A DNA stretch of 64,000 nucleotides. It comes from Lactiplantibacillus mudanjiangensis. Its GTDB lineage: Bacteria; Bacillota; Bacilli; Lactobacillales; Lactobacillaceae. The position numbers were made by a program, and so were the translations under genes. The stretch lies in assembly GCF_005405385.1 (NCBI RefSeq), contig NZ_BJDY01000005.1, positions 1-64,000 on the forward strand. The letters run 5' to 3'. Numbering within the stretch: position 1 is the first letter of the stretch; each line of letters begins with the position of its first letter. This document shows positions 20,647-28,716 of the stretch, piece by piece. The notes under the pieces were generated by a model. That model was not told the origin of the DNA. It saw nothing but the letters and a program-made list of their open reading frames with translations, and ran no database searches.

Positions 20647-22117
20647 AAGCGTTGGCATTTATGTACGTGTCTCAACTGAAAATCAGGTTGATGACGGTTA
20701 CTCAGTCGGTGAGCAAACCGACAAGTTGAAAAAATATTGTGAAATCAAGGACTGGAGCGTCTATAACGTTTATACGGATGGTGGCTGGTCGGGTTCAAAC
20801 ATCAAACGCCCCGGCATGGAAATGCTGGTTAAGGACGTTAAAGCTCATCAAATAGACACCGTTCTGGTGTACAAATTAGACCGCCTATCGCGTTCTCAAA
20901 AGGACACCTTATATCTGATCGAAGACGTATTTAACGCGAATGACGTGGCCTTTATAAGCCTCAACGAGAACTTTGACACCTCCACTGCATTCGGTAAAGC
21001 CATGATCGGGATTCTTTCTGTGTTTGCTCAATTGGAACGTGAACAGATCACTGAACGCATGCGTATGGGACGTATTGGACGCGCTAAGGCCGGTTACTTT
21101 AAGGGTGGCCCTCATTCGCCCTTCGGATATGACTACGTTGATGGCGAGCTAAGGATCAACTTAGTACAGGCTGAAATCGTAAAACAGATTTTCACCGAGT
21201 ATGATAACGGGCTGTCACTAAACAAGTTAACGCGCAAACTAAACGCTGAGGGACACATTGGCAAAGATATAAACTGGTCTTACCGAACTGTTCGTCAGGT
21301 GCTGGATAATGATGACTACATCGGCAAAGTTCACTATTTAGGTGTTTCCTACGAGGGTAACCATCAAGCCATCATTTCAACTGAGCTTTATGAGCACGTC
21401 CAAAAAGAATTAAAGCGGCGGCAAACAGCGGCTTACAGCAAATTTAACAATCCGCGGCCATTTGTTGCCAAGTATATGCTTAGCGGACTGCTCCGCTGCG
21501 GACGCTGTGGATCAAGCATGAGCGGCCAAGCCAACTCAACACAGAAACAGATCGCGGCAGCAAAGGTCAAACATCAAGCTAGCTACTACATCCGCTATTA
21601 CTGTGTATCAAGTCGTCCATCAAAGCTGCACGGGGCCATATCCACACGGCGCAAAGACACTTGCGATTTACCAACGTATTCTGCAATCGAGCTAGAAACC
21701 AAGGTACTAGCCAAAATTGAGGACATGTCAAAGCACCCCGAAAAGGTTGCCCGGCTATTTCAACGCAAATCAGTCCAGATTAATACCGAGCCTCTAAAGA
21801 AACGACTAGTCGACATTGAAAATCAGATTGAGCGTTTTATGGACTTGTATGGATCTGGAACAATCTCAATTGATAAGATCAATGCGCGGATCGTCAAACT
21901 CAATGACGAAAAAGAAGCATTGCAAAATAAATTAGACCAGGCTGCTGACAAAGGACCCGAAGTAGCCGCTGCCAAAATGAATGAAGCCTTAGCCAGTGCC
22001 TCGGAGATTATTGCAAGTGACGATTACACGGAGCAAACAAGACTTGTGCGGTCACTCATCGATAAAGTCATTCTTAACGGTAACCGGATGACCATCAAAT
22101 GGAATTTAGATTGGTAG
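20630..22117 (+). CDS. Large serine recombinase, phage integrase
   Basis: 495 residues. N-terminal resolvase domain (about 7-150) with catalytic Ser in YVRVSTENQ, and YKLDRLSRSQKD; recombinase domain (about 165-275); zinc ribbon CGRCGSSM..C..C (about 290-345); long coiled coil (about 370-440). Integrates the phage by attP x attB recombination without host factors. It lies at the very end of the prophage, 14 bases from the stop of the split comGC. Confidence 0.95.
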   Translation: MIQLTRSVGIYVRVSTENQVDDGYSVGEQTDKLKKYCEIKDWSVYNVYTDGGWSGSNIKRPGMEMLVKDVKAHQIDTVLVYKLDRLSRSQKDTLYLIEDVFNANDVAFISLNENFDTSTAFGKAMIGILSVFAQLEREQITERMRMGRIGRAKAGYFKGGPHSPFGYDYVDGELRINLVQAEIVKQIFTEYDNGLSLNKLTRKLNAEGHIGKDINWSYRTVRQVLDNDDYIGKVHYLGVSYEGNHQAIISTELYEHVQKELKRRQTAAYSKFNNPRPFVAKYMLSGLLRCGRCGSSMSGQANSTQKQIAAAKVKHQASYYIRYYCVSSRPSKLHGAISTRRKDTCDLPTYSAIELETKVLAKIEDMSKHPEKVARLFQRKSVQINTEPLKKRLVDIENQIERFMDLYGSGTISIDKINARIVKLNDEKEALQNKLDQAADKGPEVAAAKMNEALASASEIIASDDYTEQTRLVRSLIDKVILNGNRMTIKWNLDW

Positions 22118-22145
22118 TATTTTGCCGATATTAGGAGAGTACGAT
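22118..22145. other. Right prophage junction (attR/attL) in comGC
   Basis: The comGC frame (minus strand) is sound to about GTACTC at 22135-22140 (codons 24-25) and then meets a TAA at 22131-22133, while normal ComGC would continue its hydrophobic helix. The crossover core must lie within a few bases of this point. The other half-site is left of the window. Confidence 0.8.
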
Positions 22146-22211
22146 TTCTATTAACGTGAAGCCTTTTCGTGGTGCCGAAGTTTTTCGTAAAACACGTTTT
22201 AATTTCATCAT
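22131..22211 (-). pseudogene. comGC: comGC 5' fragment, cut by the prophage
   Basis: 26 codons from ATG 22211, overlapping the comGB stop as ATGA. The residues include the prepilin peptidase site K-G-F-T-L-I-E, cut between Gly and Phe, then the first residues of the N-terminal helix, and a stop supplied by phage DNA. ComGC is the major competence pseudopilin; without it DNA uptake fails. Excision of the prophage would restore the gene. Confidence 0.9.
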
Positions 22212-23257
22212 TTGATAATCTCCCCCATTGATTGATACATCGGTAATAAAATACTCAAATAAGTCCCTACAATAACCACGGCGATCACCATAAACATCAG
22301 TGGCTGAATCCAACTAATTAATCGGTTCAAATCACGAACTAAGCGGTTATATTGTAAGGTTGCAAAATAAATCAATTCTTTCCCCAATTGATTGGTTGGA
22401 CTCTGCTTGCCAACTAAGACCGCCAACTCATTTGGTAGCAAACGATCTGTTCGAATAATGTCTGGAAGTGCTTGGCCCTTCAGCAATGCTTGTTCAACAA
22501 ACGTACTTTGTTGTTGAATCAACGATTGGCTTTGAAAATGCTGACTGACTTCACAAATCGCTTGTAATCCTAAGCCACCGGATAACAGCATCCCCGCATT
22601 TAAGGTTAAATAATAACCACAATACAATCGGACTAGCGAACCCACAATCGGCCACCGGGTTAACTGTCGGTACCGGTCACGCACAGGAAGCCGTTTTAGC
22701 TGACCACCAATCAGTAGGACCCCTAATCCTAAAATCGTGGCTAAGCTGCCTAAGATAAGCTGCCAGGAGATTGATTGTGCGGGAGCTGTGGTTGCTTGAT
22801 CAAAATTTGGCAGAATTGTGGTTTTCACCACCACTAATGTCCCAACTAACAAAGCCAATAACACCAATGGATACTGCAATAATCGGCGAATTTGTTGCTG
22901 TTGCGTTGCCTTGGTTCGCATTAGTTGCCCCGCCTGGATTAGCGTTGCAGTTAACTCACCATGCGCCTCAGCAATCAACAACTGATAATACAAATCCACG
23001 GCCACAAAAGGCTGTAAGGCTGTGGCCAGCCCATCTCCAGCGGCTAACTTGGTAATGACAGGCTTCAATAGTCGAAATTGTCGACCTTGCACATCAACGA
23101 CAAAGCGCATCGCCGCTTGCAGCGAAAAACCGTTATTAATCAAATCAGCCAATGTTTCAAACAAAAATGCCTGCTGCTTAATCGTTAATTGCCCTTTTCT
23201 AGCCAAGCGTTGCGGCCACTTGCGGACTAATCCGCCCGATGTTTTGCTGTTCTTCAA
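22208..23257 (-). CDS. comGB: ComGB, competence pseudopilus membrane platform protein
   Basis: 349 residues, normal for the T2SSF/PilC-like family. Two T2SSF domains with three membrane segments (about 115-140, 170-192, 318-342). Typical segments include FFETLADLINNGFSLQAAMR-like start (residues about 28-45). It is the inner membrane platform for assembly of the DNA-uptake pilus. It overlaps comGA by 59 bases, so a later start is possible. Confidence 0.93.
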   Translation of the reverse strand: MKNSKTSGGLVRKWPQRLARKGQLTIKQQAFLFETLADLINNGFSLQAAMRFVVDVQGRQFRLLKPVITKLAAGDGLATALQPFVAVDLYYQLLIAEAHGELTATLIQAGQLMRTKATQQQQIRRLLQYPLVLLALLVGTLVVVKTTILPNFDQATTAPAQSISWQLILGSLATILGLGVLLIGGQLKRLPVRDRYRQLTRWPIVGSLVRLYCGYYLTLNAGMLLSGGLGLQAICEVSQHFQSQSLIQQQSTFVEQALLKGQALPDIIRTDRLLPNELAVLVGKQSPTNQLGKELIYFATLQYNRLVRDLNRLISWIQPLMFMVIAVVIVGTYLSILLPMYQSMGEIIK

Positions 23258-24170
23258 TCAAGGCCCTCCATTCTGACGTCATGAGTTGTGCTGGCTGCGT
23301 CATTAAGGTCGTTGGATCAGTCACAATATCGAATAAGGTGGCCTGACGCCCATCTGTTAGTGGCACTAACCGTTGATAACTCACAGCAGCTAAGGCCTGT
23401 TGCAAGGTCTGTTGATCAACCCCTAATTGTTGCAATCGCGGGCTCACCCCATAAACCCCACGCGCATGGATAGTACTCAATACCAGATGCCCACTAAGTG
23501 CCGCTTGGATGGCAATTTTAGCGGTCTCAGCATCACGAATTTCTCCGATAATAAAGATTTCCGGGTGATGCCGTAACCCCACTTTTAATAAATCCGCATA
23601 AGCCATTTGAGCCGATGGATTCACTTGTAACTGTAAAAAATCAGGTTCAAAAATTTCAACCGGATCTTCAATAGTCATCACCACTTTTTGTCCACCAAAC
23701 GGCCGTACCAAATCGTACATGGTTGTCGTCTTCCCTGATCCCATCGGGCCTGAAAATAAAACCAACCCGCTATGCTGTAAAACTTGCACGAGTTGTTGAC
23801 GCTGTGTTGGTACTAGGTATTGCAAGTTAGTCTTATCGTTTTGATACAAGAGCCGTAAAACCAATGATTCACGTCCCAAAAAGTCCCCCACCGTTGAAAT
23901 CCGTAAATTCAAATCGACGCCTTGCACTGTCATGACCATTGCGCCTAATTGCGGCCGTCGATGGTCGCTAATGGCCATGTTACTCCGATATTTAATATGA
24001 TTAATCAATTGTTGGCCAACCACGGTCGTGACAGTAGCCAGTGTTGTCATTTTTCCGGCACTTTGACTCATGATTTGATATGATGTTTCAGCCGGTAACC
24101 AATAAATATCACTAGCCTGCTGATCCATCGCAGTTTGAACCAACTCAGTTAACTGTTGTGAAATTGCCAT
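23199..24170 (-). CDS. comGA: ComGA, competence pilus assembly ATPase
   Basis: 323 residues from ATG 24170 (GGGG ribosome site 5-8 bases upstream; a longer TTG start at 24194 lacks one). Walker A GPMGSGKTTTMY (about 133-145), the Asp box TIEDPVEI, Walker B IIGEIRDAETAKIAIQ and His box LSTIHARGV. It is the hexameric ATPase that powers pseudopilus assembly. First gene of the comG operon. Confidence 0.95.
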   Translation of the reverse strand: MAISQQLTELVQTAMDQQASDIYWLPAETSYQIMSQSAGKMTTLATVTTVVGQQLINHIKYRSNMAISDHRRPQLGAMVMTVQGVDLNLRISTVGDFLGRESLVLRLLYQNDKTNLQYLVPTQRQQLVQVLQHSGLVLFSGPMGSGKTTTMYDLVRPFGGQKVVMTIEDPVEIFEPDFLQLQVNPSAQMAYADLLKVGLRHHPEIFIIGEIRDAETAKIAIQAALSGHLVLSTIHARGVYGVSPRLQQLGVDQQTLQQALAAVSYQRLVPLTDGRQATLFDIVTDPTTLMTQPAQLMTSEWRALIEEQQNIGRISPQVAATLG

Positions 24171-24220
24171 AGGTGCCCCCCTTTCACTCAGCAACTCCGC
24201 AGCTGCAGTTATTTTGAACG

Positions 24221-24260
24221 AAAAAAAACACCATCTTTAATCATTAAATTAAAGATAGTG
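24221..24260 (-). terminator. Terminator of rbsK
   Basis: CACTATCTTTAAT pairs with ATTAAAGATGGTG (one G-T) and is followed by eight T on the minus strand. It separates rbsK from comGA. Confidence 0.85.
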
Positions 24261-24286
24261 CTCACAAATTTTCAATTATTTTACGT

Positions 24287-25207
24287 CTAAGCGCGTTCTG
24301 CTGCTTGAATCTCAGCCTTAGTTGGAATCGATGGTTGGGCACCCAATTGTTGCACAGCTAATGAAGAGGCCCGGTTAGCCAAACGAACCGCTTCAGCTAA
24401 ATTACTAAAATCAGTCTTCAAAACGGAACTCAATGCCCCGATGAAGGTATCACCAGCCGCAGTCGTATCAACGGCATGTACTTTGTAAGCTGGCACAAAA
24501 CCATGGTCTTGATCACGCATCCAAAAAGCACCTTTGCTTCCGACAGTGATGATAATCGTTTGAATGCCCTGTGCCTGCAATTTTTCCGCAGCTTTGATCA
24601 TCGAATGTTCATCGGTAATATGAATCCCAGTCAATGTCTCGGTTTCAGTTTCGTTAGGCACAATCAAATCCGTCAAAGCTAACAAGTCAACCGGCACCGC
24701 ACTGGTTGCGGGAGCCGGATTCAAGATCGTTCGGCGCTTTGCCGCATGCGCCAGTTCAAACCCTTGAATGGTAGCCGCAATCGGCGTTTCAAACTGCGCA
24801 ATTAAAAAGTCACTCGCTTCAATAGCTGGTTGCGCAGCTTTAACATCGTCGGTTGTCACTTGTTGATTCGTCCCACCATCAATAAGAATCCGATTCTCAC
24901 TACTACTATCTAATAGAATGAATGCCGAACCCGTCGCAGCCTCATCACTATGGATGACGTATTGATCATCAACCCCACTATCAGTGAGTTGTTTGACCAT
25001 AAAGTCGCCTTCTTGGTCTTGACCAACTTTGCCGATAAACGTCGTCTGAGCCCCCGCACGTGCTGCCGCAATCGCTTGATTAGCGCCTTTGCCACCACCA
25101 GCAATACTTTTACCAGCTAGCGGTAAAGTTTCGCCTGGTTTGGGGAACCGTTTAAATCGCAAGATCGTATCAACATTTAAACTTCCTAATACGGTTACTT
25201 TATTCAT
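24287..25207 (-). CDS. rbsK: Ribokinase
   Basis: 306 residues, PfkB family. N-terminal motif GSLNVD and GGGKGANQAIAAARAGA, C-terminal motif DTTAAGDTFIGAL with the catalytic Asp. Phosphorylates ribose at O-5 with ATP for the pentose phosphate path. It stands alone here, without rbsD or transport genes nearby, so it may serve nucleoside salvage. Confidence 0.9.
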   Translation of the reverse strand: MNKVTVLGSLNVDTILRFKRFPKPGETLPLAGKSIAGGGKGANQAIAAARAGAQTTFIGKVGQDQEGDFMVKQLTDSGVDDQYVIHSDEAATGSAFILLDSSSENRILIDGGTNQQVTTDDVKAAQPAIEASDFLIAQFETPIAATIQGFELAHAAKRRTILNPAPATSAVPVDLLALTDLIVPNETETETLTGIHITDEHSMIKAAEKLQAQGIQTIIITVGSKGAFWMRDQDHGFVPAYKVHAVDTTAAGDTFIGALSSVLKTDFSNLAEAVRLANRASSLAVQQLGAQPSIPTKAEIQAAERA

Positions 25208-25310
25208 TCGTCATCTGTCCTTTCGCGTCTTTGCTGCCCTAATTTTAGCAAACCCCCGCGCCAGACACCAGCTAGAACCCAATTTATTAGCAATAATTAA
25301 CCTAGAATAT

Positions 25311-25347
25311 AAAAAAACGGTTATTACCATCAAGGCAATAACCGTTT
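25311..25347 (-). terminator. Terminator of yebC
   Basis: AACGGTTATT pairs with AATAACCGTT, followed on the minus strand by seven T (25311-25317). The stem is symmetric, but only the minus strand has the T run. Confidence 0.85.
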
Positions 25348-25359
25348 AAGTTGACTGAA

Positions 25360-26088
25360 TTAGTCTGGAAAGTTAGCCGTATCATAAACTTCAGATACAT
25401 CATCGTTATCTTCAAGTTCATCAATCATGTGTTGTAACTTTTCAGCTTTGTCAGCTGGAACATCAGTTAAGTTTTCAGGGATCATGGTTAATTCAGCGGT
25501 TGCCAAAGTATAACCAGCTGCTTGTAAAGCATCCCGAACTTGAGCCAATTGCTTAGGATCAGTATAGATTTCGAAAGCTTCGTCACTAGATTGTAAATCA
25601 TCGCCACCAGCATCCAAAACATCCATTAACATCGTATCTTCATCCGTGTCTAAATCTTCACGAGAAATAACGATGTAACCTTTCCGATCAAACATGTAAC
25701 TAACCGCACCAGTAGCGGCTAAGGCACCACCATGATGAGTGAAAGCTGAACGAACTGCTGCAGCAGTCCGGTTCTTGTTGTCAGTTAATGCGTGAACCAG
25801 AACAGCGATACCACCAGGGCCGTAGCCTTCGTAAGTAACTTCTTCGTAGTTTTCCGCACCGGAGCCACTACCTTTATCAACCGCCCGTTTAATATTATCT
25901 TTAGGCATGTTGGCAGCTCTAGCCTTATCCATGATCAAACGCAATCCAGCGTTAGAATCTGGATCAGGACCCCCGGCTTTTACAGCCATATAAAGTTCGC
26001 GAGAGATCTTTTGGAAAATCTTCCCACGTTTAGCATCTTGAGCGTTTTTACGCCCTTGAATGTTATGCCATTTACTATGTCCTGACAT
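25360..26088 (-). CDS. yebC: YebC/PmpR family translation or transcription factor
   Basis: 242 residues, full length. Begins [20 protein letters not shown], the family hallmark, followed by three-domain sequence and [21 protein letters not shown]1/YebC proteins are described as transcriptional regulators and as factors that ease ribosome stalling at proline stretches. Single gene with its own terminator. Confidence 0.95.
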   Translation of the reverse strand: MSGHSKWHNIQGRKNAQDAKRGKIFQKISRELYMAVKAGGPDPDSNAGLRLIMDKARAANMPKDNIKRAVDKGSGSGAENYEEVTYEGYGPGGIAVLVHALTDNKNRTAAAVRSAFTHHGGALAATGAVSYMFDRKGYIVISREDLDTDEDTMLMDVLDAGGDDLQSSDEAFEIYTDPKQLAQVRDALQAAGYTLATAELTMIPENLTDVPADKAEKLQHMIDELEDNDDVSEVYDTANFPD

Positions 26089-26294
26089 TGTGACTCCTTC
26101 TTTCTTAATTTATTCGATTTATGATTAAACATACGTAAGGTATCATATCAAATAAAACGGTTTAATTCAAGGTCTAGACCCGATTTGACCGAAGCACAAG
26201 TAGCCTTTTGAAAATTTCATATAATGGCGTTTTCTATTCTTTAATGTCACTTAGTCTATTCATTGTTTTTCATATAGTTGCATGGCTCTAACTT

Positions 26295-26839
26295 CTATTT
26301 AAGCATATCCTTTAAAAAGAAATCGGTCTTAACTAAGCTGGCCTTACTAGTTATTTTCAATCCTTTTAAACTAGTCGGTTTCGCTGTACTTATTTGACCA
26401 AACGAATGAAATTTATGTCCATTTAGATGAATCTCACCACTATAAGTTCCCCGATAAAGATGTGGAATCTCATACGTATGCTTACCGGTCCGTTAGATAG
26501 TTAGCGTGCCATAATCCTTATAATAATTATCTTTAATCTGACGACCATCTAGCCTCATAGTTAGCTCATTACCACTGACTCGCTGACTCATAATTCGATA
26601 ACTTATTGAAGAGGTACTTCGACCTGCTATCGTAAACATTTGAATCTTTTTATTGCCACGCAGTCGTAGCACAATCCCCCCACTAACATTTTTCGCCATA
26701 TATTTATTTTTATGGTTCAAAATTTTTTACTAATCTTATACGTCTTAGCACTGGCCGTTGTCGGTGTTGCAGTCATCACTAGTGGTGCCACCGTGACAGC
26801 CATTAACGTCATAGCCCCTAATTTTGTTAGTAATTTCAT
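26295..26839 (-). pseudogene. Decayed gene for a small secreted protein
   Basis: ATG 26839 follows GGAGGAGTATGAC and opens a signal peptide (MKLLTKLGAMTLMAVTVAPL, cut after TASA) but stops after 40 codons at TGA. The frame then shifts in an A/T run (about 26720-26735) and goes on for 75 residues (NHKNKYMAKNVSGGIVLRLR) to an in-frame TAA at 26493, after which 65 more residues are open (HTYEIPHLYRGTYSGEIHLN) to TAG at 26295. One frameshift plus one nonsense change explain all. The family is unknown; a beta-rich surface protein is likely. Confidence 0.75.
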
Positions 26840-27004
26840 GTCATACTCCTCCATTATTTCTAAAAGTCATTTATCCATATCCCAAACAATCTTGTTTGTC
26901 TCACATAGCATCTAATAGGCCAATGGTACAAAATACGTTGTAATTTCATCTTCCCCTTTAGATTTTATTAAAACCGCCATTACACCACTTGTCTAAGCAC
27001 TCCT

Positions 27005-27013
27005 ATTATAGCA
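27005..27013 (-). promoter_or_regulatory. Extended -10 promoter inside the candidate switch
   Basis: TGC-TATAAT on the minus strand, a perfect extended -10 element; the -35 is poor. It would transcribe leftward across the left inverted repeat to the gene at 26839. Inversion of 26996-27281 would turn it away. Confidence 0.5.
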
Positions 27014-27021
27014 ATCGTCAA

Positions 27022-27052
27022 TAAAAAAGCCGTAGCGTTAGTCATCGCCACG
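27022..27052 (-). terminator. Terminator upstream of the switch promoter
   Basis: CGTGGCG pairs with CGCTACG (one G-T), followed by GC and six T on the minus strand. It would insulate the promoter at 27005 from upstream transcription. Confidence 0.55.
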
Positions 27053-27145
27053 AGCTTACTGTCATTATTTCTTGCTCCACCACATTTACCAACTATCCTT
27101 TAACCGTTCGTCAGCTTGCATTTCTAAAATTTAACTGCAAACTAC

Positions 27146-27180
27146 AAAAAACGACCGTTAATTGGAGCTAACGGTTGGTA
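27146..27180 (-). terminator. Terminator, minus strand
   Basis: ACCGTTA pairs with TAACGGT, followed by CGTTTTTTG on the minus strand. It is near enough to serve the invertase gene. Confidence 0.6.
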
Positions 27181-27186
27181 AAAAAA

Positions 27187-27231
27187 ATAACTCGTCTTAA
27201 AACCTAATCTAGCGGTTTTTAAACGAGTTAT
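27187..27231. repeat. Strong inverted repeat
   Basis: ATAACTCGT and ACGAGTTAT with inner TTAAAACC/GGTTTTTAA-like pairing form a long hairpin within the candidate switch; on the minus strand a T run follows, so it also can act as a terminator. The short sequence CTACAAAAAACG occurs on both sides of it (27143 and 27261). Confidence 0.55.
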
Positions 27232-27328
27232 GAGGATTATAAATTAGCTATGTATTGGTACTACAAAAAACGGTCGTTTATTAGACAAGTGGCCTAACTT
27301 AGTCCACTAATTATATTATCATAATTAA

Positions 27329-27952
27329 TTAACGATTAGTCAAGGTTAACTTACGCTGACTGAGATGATTTCGCTTAGCGACATTATAGACGGTCGATAC
27401 TGATACACCGCACACTTTGGCGATATCGTTCACGGGGTAGTCTAAGATGCAATATAACTTACAAATCTTTTGTTCGACATCTGTAGATAATCTTGGTCGC
27501 CCCAGCGTTTGCCCGTGCTGTCTTAACTCAGCAAGCGCATCACGGGTCCGTTGTCGAATCGTATTCAGTTCATATTCACTGAATGTCGCTAGAATCTGAT
27601 ACTGTAAGATCCCCGTGGGCGTTGACATATCGAGCTGTTCCCGTAGCGAGACAACTTGCACTTGATGTTGGGTCAAATCATCGATCGTGGTGATCATCTT
27701 CACCGTTCGACGTGATAATCGGTCTAGTTTGTAAACCATAAACTTAACCTGCCACCCAGCCGCCGCTTTACGCTTCGCTAATTTTACGGCATGATTGAAT
27801 TCCGGCCGTTCATCATCACTACCAGATAGCTGATCCGAAAAAATCAATTGGCAATGTTGAGACTCTAACGCACGGATTTGTAACTCCAACCCCAATTCTT
27901 GTCGATTTTCGGCCGTTGAAACCCGTGCATAACCTATGCTTAATTGTTGCAT
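27329..27952 (-). CDS. Serine recombinase of the resolvase/invertase family
   Basis: 207 residues from ATG 27952 with AAGGAGTGAAGAA upstream. N-terminal catalytic domain (about 4-140) with IGYARVSTAENRQ (catalytic Ser), VYKLDRLSRRTVK and FSEYELNTIRQRT; C-terminal HTH_7 domain (about 150-195: GRPRLSTDVEQK, VNDIAKVCGVSVSTVYNVA). Acts as DNA invertase or resolvase. It stands next to the inverted repeats, with no transposase gene nearby, which favours a local inversion role over a transposon. Confidence 0.9.
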   Translation of the reverse strand: MQQLSIGYARVSTAENRQELGLELQIRALESQHCQLIFSDQLSGSDDERPEFNHAVKLAKRKAAAGWQVKFMVYKLDRLSRRTVKMITTIDDLTQHQVQVVSLREQLDMSTPTGILQYQILATFSEYELNTIRQRTRDALAELRQHGQTLGRPRLSTDVEQKICKLYCILDYPVNDIAKVCGVSVSTVYNVAKRNHLSQRKLTLTNR

Positions 27953-27959
27953 TTCTTCA

Positions 27960-28320
27960 CTCCTTATCAGTGAAACCTTCATAGTTGACCACAATTAATT
28001 GTGAGTTTTACAAAATTTAATAGTACCCAACTATTCTGACAATTGCATAAAAAAACACCTTCCAGTTTTGGGAGATGCGTCTGTCCTCAAAGATCTTTAT
28101 TCTTTACCGATAGTCCGCGCACCACTCATCTAATACTAACTGGTAGTCTCAAATACTTAAGCTAGTTGTACCATCCTTTAAATGCCAATAGATATCACAT
28201 CTCGATTGGCATTACTTCATTTTAATTTTTAAATTAGTTGATATGCATAAATCATTTGAATTAGTTTATTATTCGATGATCATTGTAGCAAAATTAGCTG
28301 CTAAATAACATATTTGCTTA
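27960..28320. other. Intergenic stretch, little recognised
   Basis: About 360 AT-rich bases. A weak minus-strand terminator-like hairpin lies near 28048-28078 (CTCCCA with TGGAAG, then seven T). No open frame, promoter or repeat stands out otherwise. Confidence 0.4.
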
Positions 28321-28323
28321 GAC

Positions 28324-28359
28324 AAAAAAATCTCGTTGATCGTAACTTATCAACGAGAT
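28324..28359 (-). terminator. Terminator of the DsrE-like gene unit
   Basis: ATCTCGTTGAT pairs perfectly with ATCAACGAGAT and is followed by seven T on the minus strand. Confidence 0.9.
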
Positions 28360-28395
28360 CAAAATGACAATTAAGTTTTTTACTGACACTAATCA

Positions 28396-28716
28396 CTAAG
28401 GCTTCAAATAACTAAACCCTTGTGTTTCCAATTCAACGATTCTTACCACCCCAGCGGGCACAACTTTAGCACCGGCAACTAGATCAGTTGTTGCGATTTG
28501 ATGACTACGCAAGGCATTTTGACACGCATCAACTTCCACCATCGGATTAGCCTGCAAAAAAGCCGTCCATTTGTCGCCAGTTAACGTGGTCACCGCAGGA
28601 CCATTGACCACCATCACGATTTCACTAGTCGGCATCGCTGCTAGCAAGTTATGCACGTTGCCTTGAGCCATCGTCACTTTATCGACATCATCGACATGAA
28701 CCACCACTTTAGCCAT
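28396..28716 (-). CDS. DsrE-like protein
   Basis: 106 residues from ATG 28716 (GAGG 8 bases upstream); an in-frame TTG at 28737 is less likely. DsrE fold pattern: VVVHVDDVDKVTMAQGNVHN, SEIVMVVNGPAV, then a CQNALRSH segment with the conserved Cys near residue 68. Family members handle sulfur or act as small regulators; the partner proteins of true sulfur relay are absent, so the job is unknown. It overlaps the next gene upstream by 8 bases. Confidence 0.75.
   Translation of the reverse strand: MAKVVVHVDDVDKVTMAQGNVHNLLAAMPTSEIVMVVNGPAVTTLTGDKWTAFLQANPMVEVDACQNALRSHQIATTDLVAGAKVVPAGVVRIVELETQGFSYLKP

Larger units (their letters stand above)
1..22130. mobile_element. Prophage, right part (incomplete on the left), inserted in comGC
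   Basis: Continuous phage-type content: late promoter with ArpU-like gene, tRNAs and giant RNA, early replication and recombination genes, Cro/CI switch, accessory genes, and a large serine integrase at the right border. The host comGC reading frame starts at 22211 and runs into phage DNA near 22137, which fixes the right end to within a few bases. The left end, with structural and lysis genes and the rest of comGC, lies outside the window. No disrupted phage core gene is seen here, so nothing argues against it being inducible, but the late genes cannot be judged. Confidence 0.95.
26980..27297. repeat. Candidate invertible segment bounded by inverted repeats
   Basis: CCACTTGTCTAA at 26985-26996 and its exact complement TTAGACAAGTGG at 27281-27292; over 17 bases (26980-26996 against 27281-27297) 15 match. 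A serine invertase gene begins its end 32 bases away. Inside lie two minus-strand terminators and a minus-strand extended -10 promoter (TGCTATAAT, 27013-27005) that points to the decayed secreted-protein gene. Confidence 0.55.

Noticed and set aside
20630-22117. Transposon or SCC-type origin for the serine integrase
   Set aside because: Flanking genes form a clear phage lysogeny module, so phage integrase is the better reading.
22131-22313. 60-codon ORF covering comGC start
   Set aside because: Its first half is an antisense-free shadow of comGB; the real comGC start is the ATG at 22211, coupled to the comGB stop.
23199-23257. Frameshift between comGA and comGB because of the 59-base overlap
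   Set aside because: Both proteins are complete; the overlap only means comGB may start further downstream.
26712-26915. Plus-strand ORF with hydrophobic start
   Set aside because: Complement of the signal-peptide coding part of the pseudogene.
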